DNA of 64,000 bases from Fusibacter bizertensis (GCF_029914245.1 NZ_JARYZI010000011.1:62001-126000); one strand, 5' to 3'; shown: positions 1 to 8,990, numbered from the stretch's first letter. The notes: generated from the sequence alone by a model not told the origin. A program made the numbers and translations.

Positions 1-294
1 CAGATTTAAATCTTTTTCAGCGGGATACCATACCTGAACCATTAATTTTCTATGGTCTCCGACTTCTTGCGTATAAAATTCTTCTCTGTTTGTATCTGTT
101 ACTTCAAATGACATGGTTCCAATAGCAAATGAACCGGTAGGTGTTGGTAAACTAAAATTGGGAAACAAATATAATGTGATCAAACTGACTACAAACCAAA
201 CGATGATGCCGCTTACTTTTATAGTCACAATTAGTTTAGATCTCTTCATTAATTTTGAATCTGTTTTCTTTACTACTTTAAATATTGAACTCAT
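1..294 (-). CDS. Alpha/beta hydrolase, PAF-acetylhydrolase-like (5' part only; cut by window edge)
   Basis: Reading the minus strand from an ATG at 292-294 gives 98 codons without a stop, running off the left edge. The N-terminus has a basic stretch, then one hydrophobic segment (about residues 22-46). After it come the pattern PTPTGSFAIGT (about 50-60) and RKLMVQVWYPAE (about 82-93). The combination of a P-x-G-x-F/Y-x-I/V-G and a V-x-V-W-Y-P strand is typical of the N-terminus of bacterial platelet-activating-factor acetylhydrolase-like alpha/beta hydrolases. The catalytic Ser/Asp/His lie outside the window, so activity cannot be judged. No good ribosome site precedes the ATG, so the start is uncertain. 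The plus-strand reading frame across the same bases looks like a shadow. Confidence 0.65.
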   Translation of the reverse strand, partial: MSSIFKVVKKTDSKLMKRSKLIVTIKVSGIIVWFVVSLITLYLFPNFSLPTPTGSFAIGTMSFEVTDTNREEFYTQEVGDHRKLMVQVWYPAEKDLNL

Positions 295-376
295 AAAAGA
301 TATAATAATTATGAGATAAGAAGGAATCAATATAGCCCTAAATCCCCACAACAACTAATATCACAGTATACATCAG

Positions 377-994
377 TTACCTTAACCTTTCTAGTTCGAT
401 GCCTAGAGTTCTAATTACTATCATCTCTAAAGCTTCATCATACTTTTTCCGCTTGGTATTATCCTCTTGGTGGTCAGAAATAACAAAAAGATTAGGAATT
501 GAAAGAATTGCACTTAACAATAATTCTGCTGTTTCATAAGGATGTTCAACTTGGAAAACCCCCTCTTCAATTCCTTCTTGAATAACACTTGCGAACGGAG
601 AAACATATTCTTGACCGAGAATCTTTAGAAACTGATATTTCTGAATATCATTTGAACAAATCATTTGAAAATAATTCAAAATTTCACTTTTTTCTTTATA
701 TGCACTATTTCTAATGGGGATAAACTTTAATAACTTATCTATTGCGTTAAGTTGATCATCTTTAAGGATCTTCTCCGCTTCAATCAATAATTGATCAGAA
801 AGCATGTGCATACTTTCAAGTATAACTTCTTCTTTAGATGCAAAATAATGATAAAATCGTCCTTTTGAAAGTTTTAAAGTATTTAAAATATCATCTAGAC
901 TAGTATTTTCATATCCCTTTTTCATAAAAAGCGCTTCAATCTCAGTCGTTATTTTCCTCTTTTGATTTACAAAATCTTTTTTAGTTCTAGGCAT
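377..994 (-). CDS. TetR/AcrR family transcriptional regulator
   Basis: This is a 205-residue DNA-binding repressor of the TetR type. The N-terminal helix-turn-helix (about residues 27-52) has the typical TSLDDIL...SKGRFYHYFASKEE pattern, and the ligand-binding half is divergent. I start at the ATG at 992-994 because AAGGAG lies at ideal distance. A longer frame from an upstream TTG would bury that ribosome site inside the gene. The gene is divergent from a MATE efflux pump, with a 12+12 bp palindrome at 1012-1039 just upstream. The usual arrangement is a repressor that controls itself and the neighbouring pump and is released by a toxic ligand. The ligand cannot be predicted. Confidence 0.9.
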   Translation of the reverse strand: MPRTKKDFVNQKRKITTEIEALFMKKGYENTSLDDILNTLKLSKGRFYHYFASKEEVILESMHMLSDQLLIEAEKILKDDQLNAIDKLLKFIPIRNSAYKEKSEILNYFQMICSNDIQKYQFLKILGQEYVSPFASVIQEGIEEGVFQVEHPYETAELLLSAILSIPNLFVISDHQEDNTKRKKYDEALEMIVIRTLGIELERLR

Positions 995-1011
995 AATTTT
1001 ACTCCTTTTCA

Positions 1012-1039
1012 AAATAAACAGACTAAAGTTTGTTTATTT
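1012..1039. promoter_or_regulatory. Palindromic operator between tetR and the MATE gene
   Basis: Arms AAATAAACAGAC and GTTTGTTTATTT pair with one mismatch around a 4-bp centre (TAAA). The palindrome sits 17 bp upstream of the tetR start codon and in the shared divergent region. Its size and position fit a TetR-family operator. The assignment is inferred from position and symmetry. Confidence 0.6.
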
Positions 1040-1179
1040 ATATAATATATCACTTTTATTCGTTTATGTAAACACACAATTTAAAATATGAAATGAGTAA
1101 GTCTTTTTCTGAAATCAGTTGCAATGTCATCCTATTTAAAGCAAAATAATAGATAATCCCCTCTTCGAAAGGAAGCCAT

Positions 1180-2520
1180 ATGAAACCAGCTAAATATGAT
1201 TTAACCAAAGCACCCATTACAGGTTTATTGATTTCAATGACACTGCCTATGATTTTTGGTATGCTTGGTATTGTAGCCTTTAACATTGTTGATACGTACT
1301 ATGTAAGTCGATTAGGACTTGTTCCAATGGCAGCTATGACACTTACTTTTCCAGTTGTCATGATTATCGGTGCTCTTGCTCAAGGAATCGGTATTGGTGC
1401 TGCTGCATTGATATCAAAGTCTGTTGGAGAGAAAAAACAGGACAAGATTGTTCGGTATACAACTGATAGTCTTATTCTCGGACTTATCTTAGTTTTTGTC
1501 TTTGTAGTTTTGGGTCTTATGACTATGAAACCGCTTTTTACAGCACTTGGTGCTGATAGTGAAACTTTACCATTCGTCATTGACTATATGAAAATATGGT
1601 ATCCAGGAGTGATGTTCCTTATTATCCCTATGATTGGTAACTCTGGCATCAGAGCGATCGGCGATACAAAAACACCTGCCATAATCATGGCTGTCGCTGC
1701 ACTATTTAATATGATCTTTGATCCTCTTTTGATTTTTGGGTATGGGCCATTTCCAGAAATGGGAATCCAAGGTGCCGCACTTGCTACTGTTATTTCTAGA
1801 GCAATAACAATGATTGTAGCACTTTATGTATTAATCTACCGTCAAAAAATAGTTTCTTTGAAGAATATCCATTTTAGAGCAATAGTTGCATCCTTTAAAG
1901 ACTTACTATATATCGGAATTCCCAATGCACTCACAAGAATCATGACGCCACTTGCAATTGGTGTCATCACTTCACTTATCGCAACATACGGTAAAGAAGC
2001 CACAGCTGGTTTTGGAATAGCCACACGAATCGAGATGTTTGCAATGCTTGTAATCAATGCACTTACATCCATATATGTCCCATTACTTGGACAGAACTTA
2101 GGTGCAAAAAAACATGATAGAGTTCTTGAAATTATCAGAAAGTCAGAGATTTTCTCTATCTTATATGGTTTACTTACGGTCATTTTCTTCATATTTTTAG
2201 GCAGTCAACTTGGCAAACTATTTACTGACAATCTCAAAGTAATAGAAACTGTTAAAGTGTACTTATATGTAATTCCAATTGGTTATGGTATACAAGGCTT
2301 GTTTTTGATCTATACCAGTACATTAAATGTATTTAATAAACCTATGCACTCAGCAATACTCTCAATTGTAAGATTATTTGTAATCTATGTCCCACTTTCA
2401 CTACTTTTATCAAACTATCTTGGTCTACTTGGTATTTGGATTTCACTAAATCTCTCTTTTTTCCTTGTAGCTATTGCTAGCAAATATTTGATAAAAAAAC
2501 AGATGAAGCATCTGCTATAA
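1180..2520 (+). CDS. MATE family multidrug efflux transporter
   Basis: This 446-residue polytopic inner-membrane protein has about 12 hydrophobic segments arranged as two similar halves (about 15-180 and 235-400). Family hallmarks are visible: SMTLPMIFGMLG near the N-terminus, NIVDTYYVSRLG in the first helix pair, and LGQNLGAKKHDR at the start of the second half. MATE proteins export cationic drugs or metabolites using Na+ or H+ gradients; the closest subtype looks like MepA/NorM of Gram-positives. An AAAGGA ribosome site precedes the ATG. It is divergent from a TetR regulator and is probably repressed by it. A strong terminator follows the gene. Confidence 0.93.
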   Translation: MKPAKYDLTKAPITGLLISMTLPMIFGMLGIVAFNIVDTYYVSRLGLVPMAAMTLTFPVVMIIGALAQGIGIGAAALISKSVGEKKQDKIVRYTTDSLILGLILVFVFVVLGLMTMKPLFTALGADSETLPFVIDYMKIWYPGVMFLIIPMIGNSGIRAIGDTKTPAIIMAVAALFNMIFDPLLIFGYGPFPEMGIQGAALATVISRAITMIVALYVLIYRQKIVSLKNIHFRAIVASFKDLLYIGIPNALTRIMTPLAIGVITSLIATYGKEATAGFGIATRIEMFAMLVINALTSIYVPLLGQNLGAKKHDRVLEIIRKSEIFSILYGLLTVIFFIFLGSQLGKLFTDNLKVIETVKVYLYVIPIGYGIQGLFLIYTSTLNVFNKPMHSAILSIVRLFVIYVPLSLLLSNYLGLLGIWISLNLSFFLVAIASKYLIKKQMKHLL

Positions 2521-2542
2521 ATAAAGCTTCATCTCATAAGAC

Positions 2543-2578
2543 AAAACGAGTTCCTATGATTAAGGAACTCGTTTTTTT
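2543..2578. terminator. Rho-independent terminator between MATE and Rieske genes
   Basis: A 12-bp perfect stem (AAAACGAGTTCC / GGAACTCGTTTT) with a 9-nt loop is followed by a T run on the plus strand; the A run on the left also lets it serve the convergent minus-strand gene. Confidence 0.85.
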
Positions 2579-2587
2579 GCTTCATAT

Positions 2588-3550
2588 TTACTGCTTTAAT
2601 TCAGCTCTTTTCTTTCTATACTCAAGGATTGGAAGATCACCCTGTATCAGTTTTTCTCCCATATCTAGTTCTGTTTTGATTGGCAGTTGTGTGAGTACAA
2701 CGCTTCGATCTTGATGTAGTATAACTCTATTCATGATTTTACTTGATGCGTTTATCAGTTGTTTTAGCCCTGGTGCTTTCATAAAACTTTGATAAAAGCG
2801 TAGGTAGATATGTGTATTTTCCTCATCAATTGGAACAAAAGCTGCGAGGATTCTCACTTTGTCAGAAATTATGTTTTGCCATGTATTTGGCATTTGAAAC
2901 TGTAAACTAAATAATTTCTCATAATCTAAAATCTCATTTGGTTTAAGTGGTGTTTGTCCTTTGTCCATTTCATTTTTAACATAAAAAGTCATGAGATTGT
3001 CATCCCATTTAACGACTGGACCATTGACTAGTTTACTATCCCCGCGTCCTATCGTCGTTTTATGTACAAATGGCAAATGAACTACATCTAGCTGATTTTC
3101 TATCGCTCTTGTATAATGGACATTCCACGTTTCGGAAAAACCACCATAAGAAAAGCCTTCTTTAAGATCTTCAAAGAATGGAATCTCTGGTATATCAGCA
3201 TTTTCATCACTATACCATAACCATATAAAGCCATAAGCTTCCCTTACAATATAAGCATTCACTTTAAATTGTTCTGGCACTTTTGCTTGCTTGCCATTGG
3301 CTGGAATATAGTTTACTTTACCTTTTGAATCATACCTGAACCCATGAAATGGACATTCTACATGATCATCAACGAGTTTGCCTACACTCAGTGATGCGCC
3401 GCGGTGACAGCATTTATCAAATATACAGTGCACTTCTCCTTTGGCATCTCTCCAAAAAACTAATTTTTCAGATAACCTTGTAACACCAGTAAGCTTATCT
3501 TTTTTAACTTCTTTTGAATCCAGTACTGCATACCATTGATTTTTAATCAC
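2588..3550 (-). CDS. Rieske [2Fe-2S] aromatic ring-hydroxylating oxygenase alpha subunit-like
   Basis: With the GTG start at 3548-3550 the protein has 320 residues. I choose it because GGGGAG precedes it and the protein then begins MIKNQWYAVL, typical of this group; a TTG 33 bases earlier only adds an unrelated leader. The Rieske cluster ligands are C47-x-H49 and C66-x-x-H69. The mononuclear iron site is N152/D155/H158/H163 (the N-x2-D-x2-H-x4-H pattern). It is therefore a complete oxygenase alpha subunit of the pheophorbide/choline-monooxygenase-like type, which needs a reductase partner not encoded next to it. The substrate is unknown. The presence of such an enzyme suggests some oxygen exposure. 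Confidence 0.85.
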   Translation of the reverse strand: MIKNQWYAVLDSKEVKKDKLTGVTRLSEKLVFWRDAKGEVHCIFDKCCHRGASLSVGKLVDDHVECPFHGFRYDSKGKVNYIPANGKQAKVPEQFKVNAYIVREAYGFIWLWYSDENADIPEIPFFEDLKEGFSYGGFSETWNVHYTRAIENQLDVVHLPFVHKTTIGRGDSKLVNGPVVKWDDNLMTFYVKNEMDKGQTPLKPNEILDYEKLFSLQFQMPNTWQNIISDKVRILAAFVPIDEENTHIYLRFYQSFMKAPGLKQLINASSKIMNRVILHQDRSVVLTQLPIKTELDMGEKLIQGDLPILEYRKKRAELKQ

Positions 3551-3692
3551 TGTCTCCAGCTCCCCTCGTGTCGTGAACCACAATTGTCAAATACGTTGTA
3601 AGTGCATGCTTGTAATTCAACTTTTAATAAAAGTATACCGCATAATTCCTTTTATCAACAGTAAAAATGCTCCTCATTTCTGAAACTTAACT

Positions 3693-5447
3693 CTACATTT
3701 TTTCCAACTCTTGAATACCTAAAAGCCATAAGCACTGTTTTATAACCTTCTGCGTTAATCCTAATAGTGAATAATAACTCATCTTTTTTATCATATCCTG
3801 TTCAGATATAATGTGAACCTCGTGATAAAAATGATTAAAAGTCTGGCTAAGCTCAAATACATAATCACAGATTTTCGAAGGTTGTCGTAGCGATGTCGCA
3901 AGATCTACCCATGCACTAAACATACAAAGTTTAAGCATAAGATTACGTTCAGAATCAGTAACAGGTGGCGTTATTGGAAATGTTTCGCTTTCTTCGACGT
4001 TGATTTTTTTCTTTATGGATGCAATACGTACTAACGCATATTGAATATAGGGACCTGTTTTCCCTTCAAAGCTTGTAAATTGCTCTAGATCAAATACATA
4101 ATCTCTAACTGGAAGATTTGATAAATCTCCAAATTTAAGCGCACCAACTCCTATAGCTAATGCAATATCATCCTTATCCTTATCTTCAATGGTATCCACT
4201 AATCTACTTTTAGCCCCTTGAATAAGCGTGTTAATCAAATCTTTCAAAGACATGACACCACCATCTCTAGTTTTGAATGGTTTGCCATCATGACCGTTCA
4301 TGGTTCCAAAACCAATAAAACTTATTTTGGTATGGCTTGGTACTATTTCAGATTTATAGGCAACTCGTGCTATTTGTTCAAAATGCAACTCTTGGCGCTT
4401 ATCTACCACATAGATAATCTCATCTGGATGATGATGCTCAATTCTTTGATAAAGTGTTGCAAGGTCAGTTGCTCCATATAACACTGCCCCATTTGACTTT
4501 TGAAAGATGCAAGGTGGCATAGGTTTTTTGTCGGTTTCTTCATCAACAAATACAACTTTTGCACCTTCACTGACTACTAATAATTTTCTATCTTCAAGCC
4601 ATTTAATTACAAAAGGAATAGCCGCCTGTGAGTCACTTTCTCCTAGCCAAAGATCAAAAGTCACCTGTAAGGCACCATAGTTCTTTTTAAGATCCGCTAC
4701 AGACACGTTCATCATATGTTGCCATAAAGCAAGATAACCTGCATGACCTTCTTGCAAAGATGCAGTTGCCTGAGCAGCTAAGGCTCTAAATGCCTGATCT
4801 TCTTTACTTTTTATATTGGCATTTGTGTAAAGTTCTGTCAGTTTATCGATGTCAAATGGCGGTAGGTTTGGATACGCCTTTGCTTTTTCAAATTGAAAAT
4901 AGGGTAAGTCTGGCTGTTCACTTTTGAGCATCTCAATGACAAGGCCCATTTGTAATCCCCAATCACCAAGGTGAATATCACCTATAACTTCATGTCCTTT
5001 GAAACGCAATAGACGAATGATACTCTCTCCTATGACTGCTGATCTTAGATGACCCACATGAAGTGCTTTTGCAACATTTGCACCTCCAAAATCAACGATG
5101 ATTTTTTGTGGATTTATGGCTGGTTCACTTCCCAAATATGGGTCTTCAAGCACCGAATTCAAGTAATTTACTAACCATGCATCTGTTAAAGTGATATTGA
5201 TAAATCCTGGCGTTTGAACGCTTACATCATAATGTAATTCATGCCGATCTTTCAATTTCTCAGCAACACTTTCTGCGATTTCTAGTGATGTTTTACCATA
5301 CTGTCCTGTTAATTTGAGTGCAGTATTGCACTGAAAATCACATAATTCAGGCCTTCTAGATACACTCACTTCTGCTGAAACACGGTTATAAGATGCATCG
5401 TTAAAAGCATCAATTAGGTCTTTTCTAATTGCATTAAGTACACTCAT
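3693..5447 (-). CDS. argS: Arginyl-tRNA synthetase
   Basis: This 584-residue class I aminoacyl-tRNA synthetase charges tRNA-Arg in the cytoplasm. The N-terminal Add-1 domain recognises the tRNA elbow (about 1-105). The catalytic HVGH signature is at about 130-133 within ANVAKALHVGHLRSAVIGE. The region normally holding KMSK reads KPFKTRDGG, as in many bacterial ArgRS that lack a canonical KMSK. The anticodon-binding DALR domain fills the C-terminus (about 465-584). A perfect AAGGAGG site precedes the ATG. A T-box leader and a near-consensus promoter lie directly upstream, so expression should rise when tRNA-Arg is uncharged. Confidence 0.97.
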   Translation of the reverse strand: MSVLNAIRKDLIDAFNDASYNRVSAEVSVSRRPELCDFQCNTALKLTGQYGKTSLEIAESVAEKLKDRHELHYDVSVQTPGFINITLTDAWLVNYLNSVLEDPYLGSEPAINPQKIIVDFGGANVAKALHVGHLRSAVIGESIIRLLRFKGHEVIGDIHLGDWGLQMGLVIEMLKSEQPDLPYFQFEKAKAYPNLPPFDIDKLTELYTNANIKSKEDQAFRALAAQATASLQEGHAGYLALWQHMMNVSVADLKKNYGALQVTFDLWLGESDSQAAIPFVIKWLEDRKLLVVSEGAKVVFVDEETDKKPMPPCIFQKSNGAVLYGATDLATLYQRIEHHHPDEIIYVVDKRQELHFEQIARVAYKSEIVPSHTKISFIGFGTMNGHDGKPFKTRDGGVMSLKDLINTLIQGAKSRLVDTIEDKDKDDIALAIGVGALKFGDLSNLPVRDYVFDLEQFTSFEGKTGPYIQYALVRIASIKKKINVEESETFPITPPVTDSERNLMLKLCMFSAWVDLATSLRQPSKICDYVFELSQTFNHFYHEVHIISEQDMIKKMSYYSLLGLTQKVIKQCLWLLGIQELEKM

Positions 5448-5464
5448 TATTATCCTCCTTCAAA

Positions 5465-5690
5465 AAAATAAAAAACCGTCTCAAAAAAGAGACGGATTAA
5501 TCCGCGGTACCACTCTCGTTGACATATATGTATGTCCACTCAAAACTTTAACGCAGTTAACGGATATCCATACTGAAACAGATACCATCTCTGAGGCCCT
5601 CTTCATCAATGACTCATTACGGACTCGCACCATCTTCCGCTCGCTTAAATGTAGGTCATGACTACTCTTCTCTTCATCGATTTTAGATAT
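5465..5690 (-). promoter_or_regulatory. T-box riboswitch leader of argS
   Basis: On the minus strand the leader contains the core GAGAGTGGTACCGCGGA (the T-box that binds the free tRNA acceptor end). A terminator follows: stem CCGTCTC/GAGACGG with a T6 loop, then a long T run. Farther 5' are AGTA and GGTGCGAG motifs expected of Stem I. Uncharged tRNA should stabilise the antiterminator and allow argS expression. I did not assign the specifier codon with certainty. A frame of 81 codons that crosses this region is only the leader read through. Confidence 0.92.
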
Positions 5691-5697
5691 TTTTAGT

Positions 5698-5726
5698 ATG
5701 ATAACATACATATTATTGACTGTCAA
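5698..5726 (-). promoter_or_regulatory. Sigma-A promoter of argS
   Basis: TTGACA (complement of 5721-5726) and TATCAT (complement of 5698-5703) are separated by exactly 17 bases on the minus strand and lie directly 5' of the T-box leader. Confidence 0.85.
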
Positions 5727-5852
5727 TTTAAACCAGACTGCTAGAAATGGAAAACATTAAATCGCATGAGATATTATATTTTCTCTTGTAGTTAACTTAT
5801 CTAAAACCTCAATTCTTGAAACAAATAACCAAGTTGCTGTAAGTAATGGGTT

Positions 5853-7112
5853 TTAATCATCAATCCGCTTCATAAGAAAAGGTCTTCCAATCAATACTAA
5901 AATGATTATTAAAATTAAGATTATTAATGGTAATGGATTGTTCTTTAATTGTTCAAAAGCAGTAAGTAAAATTGCAATTAAGCAACCAATTGCACCGGAT
6001 AAAGAAAGGAACTCATATTTGATTTTTTGTTGAAAGGCAATAAAATTCACAATACCAAAAGTAATTAGAAATATCAAACTCGCTGCATTAACGAGCATAT
6101 CTAAAGAACCAATAGTCGCCAATATCGCTGCAAGTCCTGAGATACTCAAAATAGCATAAAAAGGAATATTAGCATTATTTTCTTTTAAAAACAAATGAGG
6201 TAAATCTTTCTTTTCTGCAACTGTCTCCATTAACCTACCTGTAGAGAATAAAGTCGCATTGATGGCAGAAGCAGTTGAAAACGCTGCTGCTATCGTCACT
6301 AAAACAAGACCAATCATCCCCAAAGCTTTTTTACCAGCTATAGCTAATGCAACTTCTTTTTCTTGAATTAACGTGTCAGCACCAACCAGCATTGTAGCGC
6401 CTAGTGTGACCAATATATATATTCCAATAACTGCAAGAATTGCAGTTATTGTTGCTTTTGGTAGTGTTATCTCAGGATCTTTAAGGTCGTCATAATCATA
6501 TGATAAAAGTTGAAAACCTTCATATGCCATGAAAATCGTAGCGGCACCAACAATTGCTGTACTCCAGCCTTTCACTTCAATACCAGCAGTTAATTGTTCT
6601 GGATTCCAATAAAACAATCCAAATATTGATAATCCTAAAAGTATAAATAGTTTACCCCATACAGTTATAATCTCTACCTTTGAAGAATCACCAACACCTC
6701 TCAAATTAACCAAAGCAAGTACCGCTATAATTGAAAAAGCAAGCACTCTTGGAAGCCAAGTACCTATGTTCAGCACATATGCAACGTAATGTCCAAATGT
6801 AAATGCGTATACAGAAATTGTTAAGATATAACCCATAATTAAGATCCATGACAAACTACCTGCAATACCTTTGTGATTAATTTCATTAAGAAATGTAAAT
6901 GCCCCACCACTCTTTTTATATTTAATGGATAGCTGGCTGTAACTATGTGCAGAAACAAGTGCAATAACACCTGCAAGAATAAAGCTTAACCAAGCCCATT
7001 GTCCAGCTATATTAATAATAACACCTAATACTGAAAATATTCCTCCGCCTACCATTCCACCTACAGCCATAGACCAAGTTGCGTTGAAACTCATTTTTTT
7101 CTTACTAGTCAT
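5853..7112 (-). CDS. APC superfamily amino acid permease
   Basis: This 419-residue membrane carrier has about 12 hydrophobic segments. The first helix has the GGMVGGGIFSVLG glycine-rich motif that binds the substrate backbone in APC transporters. A charged loop with FMAYEGFQLLSYDYDDLKDP in the middle is typical of the family. It probably imports or exchanges an amino acid across the cytoplasmic membrane; substrate is unknown. Its start codon overlaps the stop of the small upstream gene by one base (TAATG), so the two are translationally coupled. Confidence 0.88.
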   Translation of the reverse strand: MTSKKKMSFNATWSMAVGGMVGGGIFSVLGVIINIAGQWAWLSFILAGVIALVSAHSYSQLSIKYKKSGGAFTFLNEINHKGIAGSLSWILIMGYILTISVYAFTFGHYVAYVLNIGTWLPRVLAFSIIAVLALVNLRGVGDSSKVEIITVWGKLFILLGLSIFGLFYWNPEQLTAGIEVKGWSTAIVGAATIFMAYEGFQLLSYDYDDLKDPEITLPKATITAILAVIGIYILVTLGATMLVGADTLIQEKEVALAIAGKKALGMIGLVLVTIAAAFSTASAINATLFSTGRLMETVAEKKDLPHLFLKENNANIPFYAILSISGLAAILATIGSLDMLVNAASLIFLITFGIVNFIAFQQKIKYEFLSLSGAIGCLIAILLTAFEQLKNNPLPLIILILIIILVLIGRPFLMKRIDD

Positions 7113-7333
7113 TATTCCCTGCCTTTCTGTCTCATTTTCTTCATATACTCATTTTTAAGTGCATTCTCAGATTCTAGCCTCGCGATTTTCTTTTTTAAAT
7201 CAGATATATAATCTGTAGCGAGCCTTACCCCCCCTCTTACAGCGACGTCCTCATGAGCACTCATGTCCTCAAGCCATTTTTTTACTGAATGATCTCTTAG
7301 CTCATTATAAGTATTATCTTCTTTACCAAACAT
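7112..7333 (-). CDS. Small coiled-coil hypothetical protein, coupled to APC permease
   Basis: The product is 73 residues when started at the ATG at 7331-7333; the longer frame starts with a TTG that overlaps the GAGG ribosome site. I do not recognise the family. The sequence is hydrophilic, with a C-terminal heptad-like helix (ISDLKKKIARLESENALKN) suggesting a coiled coil. It has no signal peptide or membrane segment. Because it is translationally coupled to the permease gene it may be an accessory or regulatory partner of the transporter; this is inference from position only. Confidence 0.6.
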   Translation of the reverse strand: MFGKEDNTYNELRDHSVKKWLEDMSAHEDVAVRGGVRLATDYISDLKKKIARLESENALKNEYMKKMRQKGRE

Positions 7334-7380
7334 ATGATTCAACCTCAACTTCTTATTTATTTACTACTGCTATCTAAAGC

Positions 7381-7411
7381 AAAAAAGTATATTCATTTTA
7401 GAATATACTTT
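7381..7411 (-). terminator. Terminator after the MarR gene
   Basis: On the minus strand AAAGTATATTC / GAATATACTTT form an 11-bp AT-rich stem with a 6-nt loop, followed by T6. It lies 33 bp downstream of the marR stop. A regulator-binding role for the palindrome is an alternative. Confidence 0.6.
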
Positions 7412-7443
7412 ATTATACTACATATTTATATATTGATTTTTCA

Positions 7444-7893
7444 TTATTTATCAGTTGACACTGCGTTTATCGTCAATTTCTGGGAATTATAAAATAGTTT
7501 AGATAAGTACTCAAATAAAAGTTCTTTATCATGCTGAGAAAAGTTATCAAACAAATCTTTTTCAGTATTCATCTTAATGTGAATCAATTCGTCTGCTATC
7601 ATATCGCCTTTTTCTGTAATATAACACAAAATATTTCTTCTGTCATTTTCATCTGTAACACGCTTGATAAATCCGTCTTCTTCAAGTATTTTCAAAGCTT
7701 TTGTCACACTTGCTTTCCCAACATTTTTCATCTTTCCAAGTTCAAGTTGATTGATCCCCGGCGTGCTATAAATCAGTAAAAAGTATTCAAATTGACCTTG
7801 TTTAATCCCATATTTTTCTATATTAGAACTTATATAATAGTTCACATTTGAAGTGATTCCTCTAATCATTTTCCCAAAATCCTTTGCTTCCAT
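7444..7893 (-). CDS. MarR family transcriptional regulator
   Basis: The 149-residue protein has the MarR winged-helix fold: recognition helix region INQLELGKMKNVGKASVTKALKILEEDGFI (about 53-82) followed by the wing with the conserved DENDRRNILCYITEKG (about 85-102). Such proteins bind DNA as dimers and usually respond to phenolic compounds or oxidants. AAGGGATG precedes the ATG. It forms its own unit, upstream of the small gene/APC permease pair and separated from it by a hairpin, so either the permease or an unlinked gene could be its target. Confidence 0.9.
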   Translation of the reverse strand: MEAKDFGKMIRGITSNVNYYISSNIEKYGIKQGQFEYFLLIYSTPGINQLELGKMKNVGKASVTKALKILEEDGFIKRVTDENDRRNILCYITEKGDMIADELIHIKMNTEKDLFDNFSQHDKELLFEYLSKLFYNSQKLTINAVSTDK

Positions 7894-8045
7894 TTTTTCA
7901 TCCCTTCATATCTGTTTACATTTATTTTATCTCATTATAGCGCTTATCATAAAATTAATCATTATTTAAATATTCCAAGTACAAATATTCTGCATCTATT
8001 AACTTTCAAAATCAATTAATTAAGGGAATAAAAATATACAAAATT

Positions 8046-8990
8046 CTAGACATGGTTTCTTTTTTCATAAACTTCCTTGATTTTATGATAATTTCCTCCA
8101 GTAAAGACACAATGACTTATACAATTAGAGCATCCCTCTGAAAAAGGGGGTGCACATTTATGAAGATCAATGTATACATGCGTCCCATCATGAAGTTGCT
8201 TTGGCTCTTCATAAATCGCACCTGCTGGACATGACTTCACACATCTGTTACAAGTTTTACAAAACGCTTCAATCCACTTGTGTTCATTCTCCTTTGCTAA
8301 AGGCAAATTATCTACATCTATAAAAACTGCGGCAAGTCTAACACATGGTCCAAACTCTGGCGTAATCAAGATGCCATTCTTGCCTACATATCCTAGATTC
8401 GCATCTTGCGCTGTTGGTACAGTGTTGATATCACCACCTATAGCTGGACTTGGGTGACAATCATAGCCACGATCTCTTAAAAAGTCAGCAATTTTATTAA
8501 CCGCAATGCCCAATGCCTCATAAGTTCTAAATATTTCCTTACTAGCTTCAAGACTAGAACTTGATGCGATAGGCTCTTTTTTCATCTCCATTGTGATAAT
8601 TATTGCATTATCATACAAGATTTCAAAATCATTAAAAATATAATTAGGATTTACTTTAGTATAACCTATCCCGGAAATACCGAGTTCATGGACATAGTTT
8701 TCCATATCCTTTAAGGTTTGTGCATCTATTTCTTTTTTCCCCAAATGAGGATTATTTTTTAGACTCTTCGCACTTACTATCATTTCCTTAAGTGATGAGA
8801 TAAAATATTTTCTAAGTTTAGTCATTGTTTTGGCCTTAGCACGGATGCTACCATATTGGATCAGCAATAAAGGAATAATTACGGCTTGTCTTGAATTAGG
8901 ACCACTTTTTATAGGATGATCTTCTTTAGTCATCCAGTGGGAAGCACTTAAAAAAAAGGGTGGTTTTTTCATAATTTTATAAAGTTTCAT
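8046..8990 (-). CDS. QueG-like 4Fe-4S double-cluster protein
   Basis: The 314-residue protein resembles the epoxyqueuosine-reductase-like family. A N-terminal catalytic-type domain contains GISGIGYTKV (about 105-114) and GYVGKNGILITPEFGPCVRLA (about 200-220). The C-terminus carries a bacterial-ferredoxin-type double cluster: CKTCNRCVKSCP (about 244-255) and CAPPFSEGCSNCISHC (about 279-294). Many Clostridia carry stand-alone relatives whose substrate is unknown, so I do not call it queG. AGGAG precedes the ATG. The immediately upstream region holds a decayed paralogue, suggesting a former tandem pair. Confidence 0.8.
   Translation of the reverse strand: MKLYKIMKKPPFFLSASHWMTKEDHPIKSGPNSRQAVIIPLLLIQYGSIRAKAKTMTKLRKYFISSLKEMIVSAKSLKNNPHLGKKEIDAQTLKDMENYVHELGISGIGYTKVNPNYIFNDFEILYDNAIIITMEMKKEPIASSSSLEASKEIFRTYEALGIAVNKIADFLRDRGYDCHPSPAIGGDINTVPTAQDANLGYVGKNGILITPEFGPCVRLAAVFIDVDNLPLAKENEHKWIEAFCKTCNRCVKSCPAGAIYEEPKQLHDGTHVYIDLHKCAPPFSEGCSNCISHCVFTGGNYHKIKEVYEKRNHV

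Noticed and set aside
113-319. 68-codon plus-strand frame at the left edge
   Set aside because: The opposite strand gives a continuous frame to the window edge with recognisable hydrolase motifs; this frame looks like its shadow.
1056-1286. Minus-strand frame across the MATE promoter and 5' end
   Set aside because: It overlaps the tetR/MATE control region and an established gene and shows no family features or ribosome site.
5481-5726. 81-codon minus-strand frame
   Set aside because: It is the T-box leader and promoter of argS read as protein.
8046-8990. Calling the gene queG
   Set aside because: The family contains many QueG-like proteins of unknown function, and no other queuosine gene is present here.
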